Below are positions 17,566 through 25,940 of a stretch of DNA of 64,000 nt, piece after piece. Position 1 is the stretch's first letter. Each line of letters begins with the position of its first letter. The stretch comes from Plantactinospora soyae (lineage in GTDB: Bacteria > Actinomycetota > Actinomycetes > Mycobacteriales > Micromonosporaceae), in assembly GCF_014874095.1 (NCBI RefSeq), contig NZ_JADBEB010000001.1:5828001-5892000 (forward strand), written 5' to 3'. The translations under genes and the position numbers were made by a program. The notes under the pieces were generated by a model that saw only the letters and a program-made list of their open reading frames with translations, searched no databases and was not told the origin of the DNA.

Positions 17566-18462
17566 ATGTTCGCCACCTACCTGATCGGGCTACGCGAAGG
17601 TCTCGAGGCCACCCTGGTCGTCAGCATCCTGGTGGCGTTCCTGGTCAAGTCGCAGCGGCGGGAACGGCTGCCGCAGGTCTGGCTCGGGGTCGGCCTCGCC
17701 GTCGCCGTCTCGGTGTTCTTCGGCTGGCTGATCGAGTACACCTCGACCACGCTGCTGGCCACCAGCGCTCAGCGGGAACTCTTCGAGGCGATCACCTCGG
17801 TGGCGGCCGTTGTCTTCGTCACCTGGATGATCTTCTGGATGCGCCGGGCCGCCCGGTCGATCGCGGGCGAACTGCGTAACCGGCTGACCGAGGCGCTCGC
17901 CGTCGGGTCGATCGCGGTGGCCACGATGGCCTTCTTGGCGGTGGTCCGGGAGGGACTGGAGACCGCGCTGATCTTCTACTCGGCCGCGCAGGGAGCGGCG
18001 GGCGACACCGGGCCGCTGCTCGCGCTGATCGGTGGGATCGCCACCGCGGTGGTGCTCGGCGTACTGATCTATGCCAGCGCGATGCGGATCAACCTCGGCA
18101 GGTTCTTCACCTGGACCGGTGCGCTGCTGATCCTGGTCGCCGCCGGCATCCTCAAGTACGGCGTGCACGACTTCCAAGAGGCTGGTGTACTGCCCGGCCT
18201 GAACAACCTGGCCTTCGACATCACCACCGTGCTCGACCCGAACACCTGGTACGCCACCCTGCTCGCCGGGATGTTCAACATCACCCCCGCCCCGACGGTG
18301 ATCGAGACGATCGCCTGGATCGGGTACGCGGTGCCCGTACTCCTGCTCTTCCTACGGCCCGGACGACGGACGTCAGCTCCCGCCCCGGTGACCCCGGCCG
18401 CCACCGACCCGACTTCCGTCACCAGCCCGACTTCCGACACAGCTGCCTCGCAGCCCGCCTGA
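17566..18462 (+). CDS. efeU: EfeU/FTR1-family iron permease
   Basis: This 298-residue membrane protein has the two REGLE iron-binding motifs of the family (residues 10-14 and 128-132), within seven predicted hydrophobic segments. It ends in a Pro/Thr/Ser-rich tail. It carries iron through the cytoplasmic membrane as part of EfeUOB. efeO follows after 23 bases and efeB after that, in the standard order, so the three make one operon under the iron box at 17419. The operon is part of the cargo of the transposable unit. Confidence 0.95.
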   Translation: MFATYLIGLREGLEATLVVSILVAFLVKSQRRERLPQVWLGVGLAVAVSVFFGWLIEYTSTTLLATSAQRELFEAITSVAAVVFVTWMIFWMRRAARSIAGELRNRLTEALAVGSIAVATMAFLAVVREGLETALIFYSAAQGAAGDTGPLLALIGGIATAVVLGVLIYASAMRINLGRFFTWTGALLILVAAGILKYGVHDFQEAGVLPGLNNLAFDITTVLDPNTWYATLLAGMFNITPAPTVIETIAWIGYAVPVLLLFLRPGRRTSAPAPVTPAATDPTSVTSPTSDTAASQPA

Positions 18463-18485
18463 TTCCCACAAGGAGACCCGACCCG

Positions 18486-19622
18486 ATGCGTACCTCCCGA
18501 TTCCTGGTGGCCGTCGCCGCAGGTGTCCTCGCCACCGCCGGGCTGGCCGGGTGTGGCGGCGACGGAGACGACGACGCGAACACTGCGGCCGGCGGCCCGA
18601 TCGCCGTCAAGGCCGACGACAGCACCTGTGCGGTCGCCAGCACCGACATCGCGGCCGGTACGGCCACCTTCAAAATCACCAACTCGGGTGCCAAGGTGAC
18701 CGAGTTCTACGTCTACGCCGACGGCGACCGGGTGATGGGCGAGGTCGAGAACATCGCTCCCGGACTGAGCCGGGAACTGCGGGTGGAACTGCCGGCGGGC
18801 ACCTACCAGACGGCCTGCAAGCCGGGAATGAGCGGCAAGGGCATCCGGAACGCGCTCACGGTCAGCGGCTCGGCCGAGCCGCTCACCGCCGACGCCGCGC
18901 TGGCCGACGCGACCGACAGTTACCAGCGGTACGTCAAGAGCCAGACCACCGCGCTGCTGGAGAAGACCGGAGAGTTCGTCGCCGCCGTCAAGGCCGGCGA
19001 CGTGGCCAAGGCCAAGGCGCTCTTCCCGGTGGCCCGCACCTATTGGGAGCGGATCGAACCGGTGGCGGAGATCTTCGGCGACCTCGACCCCAAGATCGAT
19101 GGTCGGGAGGAAGTCATCGAGGAGGGCATGGAGTTCACCGGCTTCCACCGGATCGAGAAGGACCTCTGGACCACCGGCGACATCAGCAAGGACGGCCCGC
19201 TCGCCGACCGGCTGATGACCGACATCCAGGAGATCGTGGCCAAGGCCAACGCGGAGAAGCTCTCCCCGCTGCAACTCGCGAACGGCGCGAAGGAACTGCT
19301 CGACGAGGTCGCCACCGGCAAAATCACCGGCGAGGAGGACCGCTACTCGCACACCGACCTGTGGGACTTCAGCGCCAACCTGGAAGGCTCCAAGGCTGCC
19401 ATCGCCGCGCTCCGTCCGGTGTTGCAGGACCGCGCTCCCGACCTGGTCAGCCAGCTCGACACGGAGTTCACCAACGTCGAGACGTTGCTCGGCAAGCACC
19501 GCGCCGGGGACGGCTGGAAGCTGCACACCGCGCTGAGCCAGCCCGAGCTGAAGGAACTCTCCGACGGCATCAACGCGCTCGCCGAGCCGATCAGCAAGGT
19601 CGCCGCGGTCGTCGCCAAGTAG
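18486..19622 (+). CDS. efeO: EfeO, periplasmic/lipoprotein iron-binding component
   Basis: This 378-residue protein has a lipoprotein signal peptide with lipobox LAGC near residue 22, a cupredoxin-like domain (about 35-125) and a C-terminal imelysin/M75-type helical domain. The latter contains the conserved GFHRIEKDLW motif (GxHxxE) and HTDLWDFSANLEGS. EfeO captures iron outside the membrane and works with EfeB and EfeU. Start and spacing from efeU (Shine-Dalgarno AAGGAG) are clear. Confidence 0.95.
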   Translation: MRTSRFLVAVAAGVLATAGLAGCGGDGDDDANTAAGGPIAVKADDSTCAVASTDIAAGTATFKITNSGAKVTEFYVYADGDRVMGEVENIAPGLSRELRVELPAGTYQTACKPGMSGKGIRNALTVSGSAEPLTADAALADATDSYQRYVKSQTTALLEKTGEFVAAVKAGDVAKAKALFPVARTYWERIEPVAEIFGDLDPKIDGREEVIEEGMEFTGFHRIEKDLWTTGDISKDGPLADRLMTDIQEIVAKANAEKLSPLQLANGAKELLDEVATGKITGEEDRYSHTDLWDFSANLEGSKAAIAALRPVLQDRAPDLVSQLDTEFTNVETLLGKHRAGDGWKLHTALSQPELKELSDGINALAEPISKVAAVVAK

Positions 19623-19673
19623 GTCGCGGACGTAGGTCGGCAACGTAGGTCGTACCACTCGAGGGGGAGCCCA

Positions 19674-20945
19674 ATGGGCGAGCGGACCAGTCGGCTCAGC
19701 CGGCGGCGGGCGATGACCCTGGCCGGGACGGGAGTGGCCGGGGCGGTCGGCGCGGCAGCGCTGGGCGGCAGTCGGTCATGGGACCGCCCCGGCACCGAGG
19801 ACCACGCCGCCGCGGCGGTGCCGTTCCACGGTGAGCACCAGGCCGGCATCACCACCCCGGCGCAGGACCGGCTGCACTTCGTGGCGTTCGACGTCATCAC
19901 CAAGGATCGGGCCAGGCTGGTCGCGCTCCTCCAGGACTGGAGCGCGGCTGCCGCCCGGATGACCGCCGGTCGGGACGCCGGGGAGCTCGGTGCGGTCGGC
20001 GGCGTACCCCAGGCGCCGCCGGACGACACCGGCGAAGCGCTCGGGCTGCCACCGTCCCAGCTCACCCTGACCATCGGCTTCGGCCCGTCGCTGTTCCGCG
20101 ACGCCCACGGGCGGGACCGGTTCGGCCTCGCCGACCGCCGGCCCGCCGCCCTGGCCGCGCTGCCCCGGTTCCCCGGCGACGCGCTGCGCCCGGAGATCTC
20201 CGGCGGCGACCTGTGCGTACAGGCGTGCGCCAACGATCCCCAGGTGGCCGTGCACGCGATCCGGAATCTGGCCCGGCTCGGCATGGGAGTGGTCAGCGTG
20301 CGCTGGTCGCAACTGGGCTTCGGGCGTACCTCGTCGACATCGCGGGACCAGGCGACCCCGCGCAACCTGTTCGGCTTCAAGGACGGCACCGCGAACGTGA
20401 AGGCGGAGGACGACGACCTGGCGGAGCAGCTCTGGGTGCAGCCGGGCGACGGTCCGGAGTGGATGACCGGCGGGTCGTACCTGGTGACCCGCAAGATCCG
20501 GATGGTGGTCGAGACCTGGGACCGGACCTCGCTGGGCGAGCAGGAGGCGCTGATCGGCCGGACCAAGGGCAGCGGCGCGCCGCTGGGCCGAGGTGACGAG
20601 TTCGACGAGTTGGACCTGGAGCTGACGGGCCCGGACGGCGAGCCGGCGATCGCCGAGCAGGCGCATGTCCGGCTGGCCCACCCGAGTCAGCACAACGGCG
20701 CGCGGCTGCTCCGGCGCGGATACAACTTCGTCGACGGCTCCGACGGGCTGGGCCGGCTCGACGCCGGGCTGTTCTTCATCGCGTACCAGCGGGATCCGCG
20801 CCGGCAGTTCGTGCCGATCCAGACCCAGCTCGCCCGGCACGACCTGCTGAACGAGTACCTGCGGTACATCTCCAGCGGGCTGTTCGCCTGCCCGCCCGGG
20901 GTACGCGACGGCGCCGACCACTGGGGACGGACACTGTTCGGCTGA
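19674..20945 (+). CDS. efeB: EfeB, Tat-exported Dyp-type haem peroxidase
   Basis: This 423-residue protein has an N-terminal twin-arginine signal (SRRRAMTLAG followed by a hydrophobic Ala/Gly stretch). The Dyp-peroxidase GxxDG motif is GFKDG at residues 234-238, and family blocks such as GGSYLVTRKIRM and the C-terminal FFIAYQRDPR are present. It is the haem-containing partner of EfeUOB iron uptake. The C-terminus looks complete. Directly after the stop the sequence becomes antisense to a truncated transposase, so the junction between cargo and IS lies within a few bases of the efeB stop. Confidence 0.94.
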   Translation: MGERTSRLSRRRAMTLAGTGVAGAVGAAALGGSRSWDRPGTEDHAAAAVPFHGEHQAGITTPAQDRLHFVAFDVITKDRARLVALLQDWSAAAARMTAGRDAGELGAVGGVPQAPPDDTGEALGLPPSQLTLTIGFGPSLFRDAHGRDRFGLADRRPAALAALPRFPGDALRPEISGGDLCVQACANDPQVAVHAIRNLARLGMGVVSVRWSQLGFGRTSSTSRDQATPRNLFGFKDGTANVKAEDDDLAEQLWVQPGDGPEWMTGGSYLVTRKIRMVVETWDRTSLGEQEALIGRTKGSGAPLGRGDEFDELDLELTGPDGEPAIAEQAHVRLAHPSQHNGARLLRRGYNFVDGSDGLGRLDAGLFFIAYQRDPRRQFVPIQTQLARHDLLNEYLRYISSGLFACPPGVRDGADHWGRTLFG

Positions 20946-21823
20946 CGTCCGACGGGCTGCTCGCGGTGGTGGCCTCGAATGCTCGGGTCGATCAGGACCG
21001 ACAGATACGTGCCGTCGGACAGGACTTCAACGACCGGGAGCCCCAGTTGTGTCGGCGCCCGCCAACACAATGCCGCGCCGGTGCCCGCGGCGGCGCCGAA
21101 CGCCTGGAAGCTGTAGAAGCCCCGGTCAGCCATCAGCAGCCAGTCCGGCGACAGTGCGGCGAGCAGTGTGGCGGCCATCGCCTTCTCGCTGCGCGGCCAC
21201 GGGCCGACCTCGGCATCGATGAACGCCCGCGAGCCGCATTCGGCGACCGCGACCACCCGTACCTTCGGAAACGCCGAACGGGTCCGGTCGTTGCCGGCGT
21301 AGCCGAACTCGGCGGCGTTGTCGGCGGTGTCGGGCACATCGACGTCGAACCCGTCGATGGCTACCAACCGTCGATCCCGCAGCCACGCACCACGCGTCGC
21401 CGGCTGCGCAACCGGCTCCGCGACCCGGTAGAACGTCTCACGCAACACGTCACGGCCCAGACGTCTACGAGCCTGCGTGATCCCCGACGACGTCGGCGGC
21501 GTCCACCCGGCGTCCCACACCCCGAAAGCCGACAACGAACCGGTCACCTTCTCCGCGACCTCTTCCGCGCTGTCCTGCGCGAACAGGCACAACGCCATCG
21601 TCAGATACGCAGTGACATGCGGCGGTAACTTCCCACCCCGACGCAGCTCCGCAACACCGCAAGCCGCAACCGCCTCCTCGACCTTGAACCGAGGAACCGC
21701 CGCGACCAGCACCCCCACCGACACCTGGTCCAGCCGGCCGACCAAACCAGCCCCACCAACCGATGCCCCAGCCCCGTCCACCATCCGGCCGCGGTAGAAC
21801 CACCCGGGCCGGCCACAGGCCAC
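20946..21823 (-). pseudogene. IS4-family transposase, C-terminal part lost
   Basis: The N-terminal region (KVEEAVAACGVAELRRGGKLPPHVTAYLTMALCLF) and the first two catalytic aspartates (LVAIDGFDVDVPD and LLMADRGFYSF) of an IS4-group DDE transposase are present. Similarity continues to about LSDGTYLSVLIDPSIR. The part that should hold the catalytic Glu (YREK region) is missing; the frame instead runs into the antisense of efeB. The right-hand IS end (21855-21879) lies just upstream of the gene, as expected. The product cannot be an active transposase. Confidence 0.85.
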
Positions 21824-21854
21824 GCCGCGTCAAACAAGATCATCACCCAGCCGA

Positions 21855-21879
21855 GATCAACTTAAGCTACGTGGCATTG
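21855..21879 (-). repeat. Right terminal inverted repeat of the transposable unit
   Basis: This is the reverse complement of 11749-11773 with one mismatch. It is followed directly by the second copy of the 10-bp target duplication. Confidence 0.85.
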
Positions 21880-21889
21880 GGTCCTGGCC
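21880..21889. repeat. Target-site duplication, right copy
   Basis: GGTCCTGGCC, identical to 11739-11748, immediately outside the right inverted repeat. Confidence 0.85.
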
Positions 21890-21926
21890 AGACAATGAGG
21901 GTGCCTCTCCGTCCGGTCGGAACTGA
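21890..21926 (+). pseudogene. Displaced 3' end of the PLOD-like glycosyltransferase gene
   Basis: In frame with the glycosyltransferase across the rejoined target site, these bases encode Asp-Asn-Glu-Gly-Ala-Ser-Pro-Ser-Gly-Arg-Asn and then TGA. They are the original C-terminus cut off by the transposon insertion and are no longer translated with the gene. Confidence 0.75.
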
Positions 21927-22002
21927 CCCCGAGTCGATGCTCGTGCCACCACCGAAGTGTCCGGGCGCGGGCATCCCGCAGTGCCCGGGCCCGTTCGTGG
22001 GC

Positions 22003-23628
22003 TCAGGCGCCCGACCGCGTGCGTAGTGTTCTGCGGAGTGCCATGAGAAGCCGGCCAACCTGATTTTCTCCGTCGCCTTCGGATGCGCCCCAAAAACCTC
22101 CGCCCCCGGGCGATCCGTTGACGATGACCCGATCTCCCGTGTCGATCAGTTCGGCACGGAGCTGTGGGTCACGGAATTTCTCACGATGTAGCCGTCGCAT
22201 CAGTGGTAGCTTGACGTCCGCCCAATTCTCTCGATGTGAGCCGATACCGCTCAGGCTTCGCACATGGAATGCCGTCGGCGCCGCACGGATCCGGACGCGC
22301 AGCGCCTGCTCGATTATCCTGGCAGCATAATAGGCGTGTCCGACACTCGGATAGACCTCGCCCTCGAACACGACCGGGGCCGGATGGAAGATGTCCAGGA
22401 AATTCCCTTCATCTTCGCCGGAATCCATTACGGTGGGCGTGAAACGGTCCGGTGCTGGGGCCAGTGCCTGAGACAAGCCCGCACGTACCGCATAGTCGAT
22501 CGCCGGTCTGAGATCATCCGCCAGGTCCGCCAGGACGGACGGAGCGACGAAACAGCGGAGCGCGCCGGGGGCAAACGTGTTCAGTGCCTGCTCGGCCTCC
22601 GACGTCATTCGGCATTCGGAGAAGCGCGGCCCTCGGGAGGTGTCCTGAGCGGCGAGGCCGAGCACGACGGCGGTCAGTAGGAGCCGTTTGACGGTGTCGA
22701 CCGAGATGCAGTCGAAGACCGAGGCTCCTGATATGAGGCCCGTCGCCGTATCCAATGTCGCGGTCAGACCCTCCTCGTCGAAGGCCCAGCCAAGTGCCAG
22801 GTCTCGTGCCGGAATCCTTTTCCATCCGTACGGCGGTGCCGCACGGAACAGGCAGTATGCTCGCCCGGTCGCCCACGAGAAATAGGGCAGGATCGGCATG
22901 TTCGCCAGCACCGGTCCGAGAAGTGAGGCCGGGGTGTCCCGCGACCAGCTCACAGACCTACGTGCGCCATGGCTCTCATTTCCGGCGACACTCGGTAGGT
23001 CTCGATGTTCCACCAGGTTGGGGACCGCCACCACCGCGGGGATACGCGAGGCCCGGATGAAGGCGAGGAGGGCGTCGTCATCTTCGATTTCGGGCCCGAG
23101 TTCGTGTGTCACAAACTCGTCGAATGCCAGGCATGCCTGAGCCGGCATGACAAGTGCCTGCGTCGGGACGTACTCGTCCACCGCCTCGACCCAGTTCGCG
23201 CCCACCAGGCTCGCCACTCGGGCCGCGTGTGACGTCCTTGATCCCCATTCGGTGAACAGGGCGATGGCATGATCGGGCAGCCGCTGGATCGCGCCGAGGA
23301 CCTTCTCCAGGAAATCCGGCCCCAGGATGATGTCGTCCTGCACGACGAGGTGGTGCGTTGCTCCCGGTGGAACGCTGGACCAGGCCAGGCGGGCGGTGCG
23401 GAGTGTGCCTCTCGGGACCCCGGGAAGCGGATCTTTTACGATTTGGAATGGGATATCCGGGTGCTTTCCGGTAAACCGCGTGGCGAGATCGATCCGAGCG
23501 TCGTGTGTCATTATCGCCGCAGACAGGACCACCTCCCGCGTGACGTCTTTGCTTTCCTGCTGTTTTCCCGAGCGACTGCGGACTCGGAATGCCGTACCGG
23601 GCCTTACTGGTTCTGCGGACCGGGTCAT
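22003..23628 (-). CDS. Glycosyltransferase-like protein fused to a C-terminal NADAR-like domain
   Basis: This 541-residue protein starts at the ATG at 23628, 7 bases after the stop of the upstream radical SAM gene. Residues about 35-250 look like a GT-A type glycosyltransferase (strand, then HLVVQDDIILGPDFLEKVL with a DxD-like site). The middle is unassigned. Residues about 405-535 resemble the NADAR fold: YPSVGHAYYAARI, then ENW, KFRDPQLRAELIDTGDRVIV, GFWGASEGDGENQVGRLLMALRRTL. NADAR proteins cleave N-glycosidic bonds (riboflavin intermediates; ADP-ribosyl-guanine). The usual Glu in the SvEHAYqA motif is Gly here, so catalysis is doubtful. It is convergent with the old end of the PLOD-like gene. 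Function unknown; a nucleoside- or sugar-handling role is plausible. Confidence 0.7.
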   Translation of the reverse strand: MTRSAEPVRPGTAFRVRSRSGKQQESKDVTREVVLSAAIMTHDARIDLATRFTGKHPDIPFQIVKDPLPGVPRGTLRTARLAWSSVPPGATHHLVVQDDIILGPDFLEKVLGAIQRLPDHAIALFTEWGSRTSHAARVASLVGANWVEAVDEYVPTQALVMPAQACLAFDEFVTHELGPEIEDDDALLAFIRASRIPAVVAVPNLVEHRDLPSVAGNESHGARRSVSWSRDTPASLLGPVLANMPILPYFSWATGRAYCLFRAAPPYGWKRIPARDLALGWAFDEEGLTATLDTATGLISGASVFDCISVDTVKRLLLTAVVLGLAAQDTSRGPRFSECRMTSEAEQALNTFAPGALRCFVAPSVLADLADDLRPAIDYAVRAGLSQALAPAPDRFTPTVMDSGEDEGNFLDIFHPAPVVFEGEVYPSVGHAYYAARIIEQALRVRIRAAPTAFHVRSLSGIGSHRENWADVKLPLMRRLHREKFRDPQLRAELIDTGDRVIVNGSPGGGGFWGASEGDGENQVGRLLMALRRTLRTRSGA

Positions 23629-23635
23629 TTGCCGA

Positions 23636-25078
23636 CTATAAGCGGACTTCCGAGTCGGAAACAAGGCCGATCGCATCGGCGAATGCGTTCCGCGCTTCGG
23701 TGTGCCCTCCACCGTTCTCGATCGCCTCGATCACGCTGTCCCGGATGAGCCGGACGCGTGAGTCCTGGAACTCCCAGGACGGTACCGGCCACTCCTGGGC
23801 GAGCCAGCCGGCCCGACGGTACTGGTGCCAGAGGGTAGTGCCGGGATGCGCGAAGATCTCGCACAGGAACTGCCAGGTGCTCACGTAACCGCAGGCATCG
23901 ATCACCCGCAGTGACTCACGTAACTCCTCCGGCGTGGAGGCCGGGTGGTAAGTGAGGATCCCCGGGATGACCTCGATACCCAACTCCTGCAGTCCGCCGA
24001 CGCGGGAGCGGACGAACTCGACGTCGTACGGGACACCGTAGCGCTTGTTGTAGAAGGTCAGTTGGTCGCCGCTACCCGTCTCGATTCCGACGAACACCCG
24101 GTAGAGGCCGGCTCGGCGCAACTCGCGGAAGACGTCCGGATCGGCCGAGTCGAGCCGACAGTCGAGCATGAACGGGATCCGTACGTCGCGCTCGATCATC
24201 GTGTGGGCGAATTCGACCGCCCGGGCCAGCGAGTGAGGCGTCTTGGCCACGAACAGATCGTCCACGATGGTGATGTGCGGGATCTGGTAGTCCCGGACGA
24301 GACGCTCGATCTCGTCGACGACCGGGCCGACCGAACGCTCCCGGTAGGCCAGCTTCTTGTGTAGCTGGCCAGCGGTCTGCCCGGTAGTGCAGTAGTTGCA
24401 CCGGTACGGGCAGCCACGGGTGGTGTAGACGGTTGCGCTGACTCCGATCTCCAGGATCTTCGGCAGCTCATCCCGGGCGATCTCGGGCAGGGTGTCGAGG
24501 TCGAGCGGCTCGACCTTCGGTGGGCGTACCTGGGTGGTTCCGTTGGCGTCCCGGTAGGCGATGCCCTCGATCCGTTCCAGGTCGGCGGTTGCGGTCACCC
24601 CGGCCAGCGCGACGATCGTGGTCTCGCCCTCGCCGAGGGTCACCACGTCGAATTCGGGATAGTCGGCGAGGATGCGTCGGTAGTTGAGGGTTGCGAACTG
24701 GTTGCCGAGGACGATCAACGCGTCCGGCCATTGCCGCCGCGCCCGGCGAGCGAGTTCCAGGTTCTCCTCGAACACCTGGCACGGCCCCGAGAGGCCGACA
24801 AGACTGACGTCGATCGTATCGCCGGCAGCACGCATCGCCGCCCAGGTCTGGTCGAGGAACCGGTGGCACTCGGTCTGCCCGTTCACGCTGCGGACGGGTA
24901 CGTCGGCCGCACGCAGGACCGCGACGAGGGCCATCAGCCCGAGATGCTCACCCGGGTAGGACTTGTACCAGTACTGGTCGGTGAAGCTCCTCTCGTACTC
25001 GAAGTAGGACATCTGGCCGCCGAGGCCCCTGGCCTCCAGCGCGGCCAGGGTCGGCGGGTTGGCAAGCAGCACACCCAT
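23636..25078 (-). CDS. B12-binding-type radical SAM protein
   Basis: This 480-residue protein has an N-terminal Rossmann-like region (about 1-165, VSLVGLSGP and VVTLGEGETT) typical of the cobalamin-binding domain of BchE/methylthiotransferase-like radical SAM proteins. The radical SAM core has CxxxCxxC at C223, C227 and C230 (RGCPYRCNYC). Later blocks IDDLFVAK, FVGIETGS and PGILTYHPASTPEEL fit the family. Cobalamin itself cannot be proved from sequence. Such enzymes methylate or rearrange unactivated carbons. It heads a leftward pair with the glycosyltransferase-NADAR gene and follows a histidine phosphatase gene 60 bases away. Confidence 0.85.
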   Translation of the reverse strand: MGVLLANPPTLAALEARGLGGQMSYFEYERSFTDQYWYKSYPGEHLGLMALVAVLRAADVPVRSVNGQTECHRFLDQTWAAMRAAGDTIDVSLVGLSGPCQVFEENLELARRARRQWPDALIVLGNQFATLNYRRILADYPEFDVVTLGEGETTIVALAGVTATADLERIEGIAYRDANGTTQVRPPKVEPLDLDTLPEIARDELPKILEIGVSATVYTTRGCPYRCNYCTTGQTAGQLHKKLAYRERSVGPVVDEIERLVRDYQIPHITIVDDLFVAKTPHSLARAVEFAHTMIERDVRIPFMLDCRLDSADPDVFRELRRAGLYRVFVGIETGSGDQLTFYNKRYGVPYDVEFVRSRVGGLQELGIEVIPGILTYHPASTPEELRESLRVIDACGYVSTWQFLCEIFAHPGTTLWHQYRRAGWLAQEWPVPSWEFQDSRVRLIRDSVIEAIENGGGHTEARNAFADAIGLVSDSEVRL

Positions 25079-25138
25079 CCTCGTTCTCCATTCCGTTCGG
25101 ACGACGGCGGTGGCAGTGGTGCCGGGTCGGTGCGGTGG

Positions 25139-25690
25139 TCAGGTCAGCCATGTCACCGCCGCGGTGTCGAGTCGGCGGCCGGTGACGCTCCAGATGGCAA
25201 CGGCGTGGGTGAGCACCAGCACCGGGTCGTCCCCGGCATGGCGACCGAGGACCTGGCGGATCCGGGCGGCCAGGTCGTGCCGGCTCTCGTACGGCGGACC
25301 GTCGAAGTCGACCGGCTCGATGCCGGCCCAGAGCGCGGTGAGCGGTCGGTCGACCTGGCTCGGATCGGTCCAGTTGAAGGTGAGGTCCGGTACCCACTCG
25401 TGTAGGTCGAGTTCGACGTGGAGCGGAAGGTTGAGGCAGCCGGCGGCGATGGCGGCCGACTGAACTGCCCGGGTCATCGGCGACGACACCACGTAGCGCA
25501 ATGGGATGCCCCGTAGTTCCCCGCACCGTCGGCGCACCTCCTCCACTCCGGCCGAGGTCAGCGGGGCGAGGTCGTTGGCGTGCCCGGGCAGCCGACGCAC
25601 GTTCACCAGCGGCCAGTTGGTCTCGCCGTGACGCATCAGCAGGAAGCCGCCAGCGGTCAAGGCAGTCGCCGTTCGCCGTGGCCCGGGCAC
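25139..25690 (-). CDS. Histidine phosphatase family protein
   Basis: This 183-residue protein, from a GTG start, has the phosphate pocket LMRHGETN near residues 18-25, SSPMTRAVQSA and a C-terminal catalytic His in VLTHAVAI, the phosphoglycerate-mutase-like fold. It would remove a phosphate from a small molecule. Its place inside the cluster suggests dephosphorylation of a pathway intermediate, for instance after a kinase or nucleotide-transfer step. That is inference; the family is broad. Confidence 0.85.
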   Translation of the reverse strand: MPGPRRTATALTAGGFLLMRHGETNWPLVNVRRLPGHANDLAPLTSAGVEEVRRRCGELRGIPLRYVVSSPMTRAVQSAAIAAGCLNLPLHVELDLHEWVPDLTFNWTDPSQVDRPLTALWAGIEPVDFDGPPYESRHDLAARIRQVLGRHAGDDPVLVLTHAVAIWSVTGRRLDTAAVTWLT

Positions 25691-25940
25691 TGCGAGCGTC
25701 CGTCCTGGTCGAGCACCGGGGACGGGTGGGAAAGGCCCGGTGCGAATGTCGGGCGGTGCGCACCCAGCCGCTCGGTCATGGTGCGGGCCCTTCTCGGTAG
25801 GCGTCGCGCGGATGACTGTCGAAGGCTCTGCGAGCGCGGCGCCTCGGGCCTCTCGGGCGGGTCCGGGCCGGTGGCCGGGGGCAGCCGCAGGTGGGCCAAC
25901 CAGCGCACGATGGCTGGGTTGACTGGGCGTCGGCCGGTGG

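Larger units (their letters stand above)
11749..21879. mobile_element. 10.1-kb IS4-type transposable unit with passenger genes
   Basis: The 25-bp ends (11749-11773 and 21855-21879) are inverted copies with one mismatch, and both are flanked outside by the same 10-bp sequence GGTCCTGGCC. Inside are blaI-like and M56 genes, padR-ABC-FtsX, efeUOB and, at the right end, a transposase lacking its C-terminal third. The target was the 3' end of a glycosyltransferase gene; excision in silico restores a continuous, longer reading frame. Only one transposase remnant exists, so this is not a standard composite transposon with two IS copies. Either the ends moved the cargo in one event with transposase supplied in trans, or a complete IS inserted first and its left part was later replaced by cargo. 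The unit now appears non-autonomous. Confidence 0.8.

Noticed and set aside
11749-21879. Classical composite transposon with two IS copies
   Set aside because: The left side has only a 25-bp end and no transposase sequence; a second IS copy is not present.
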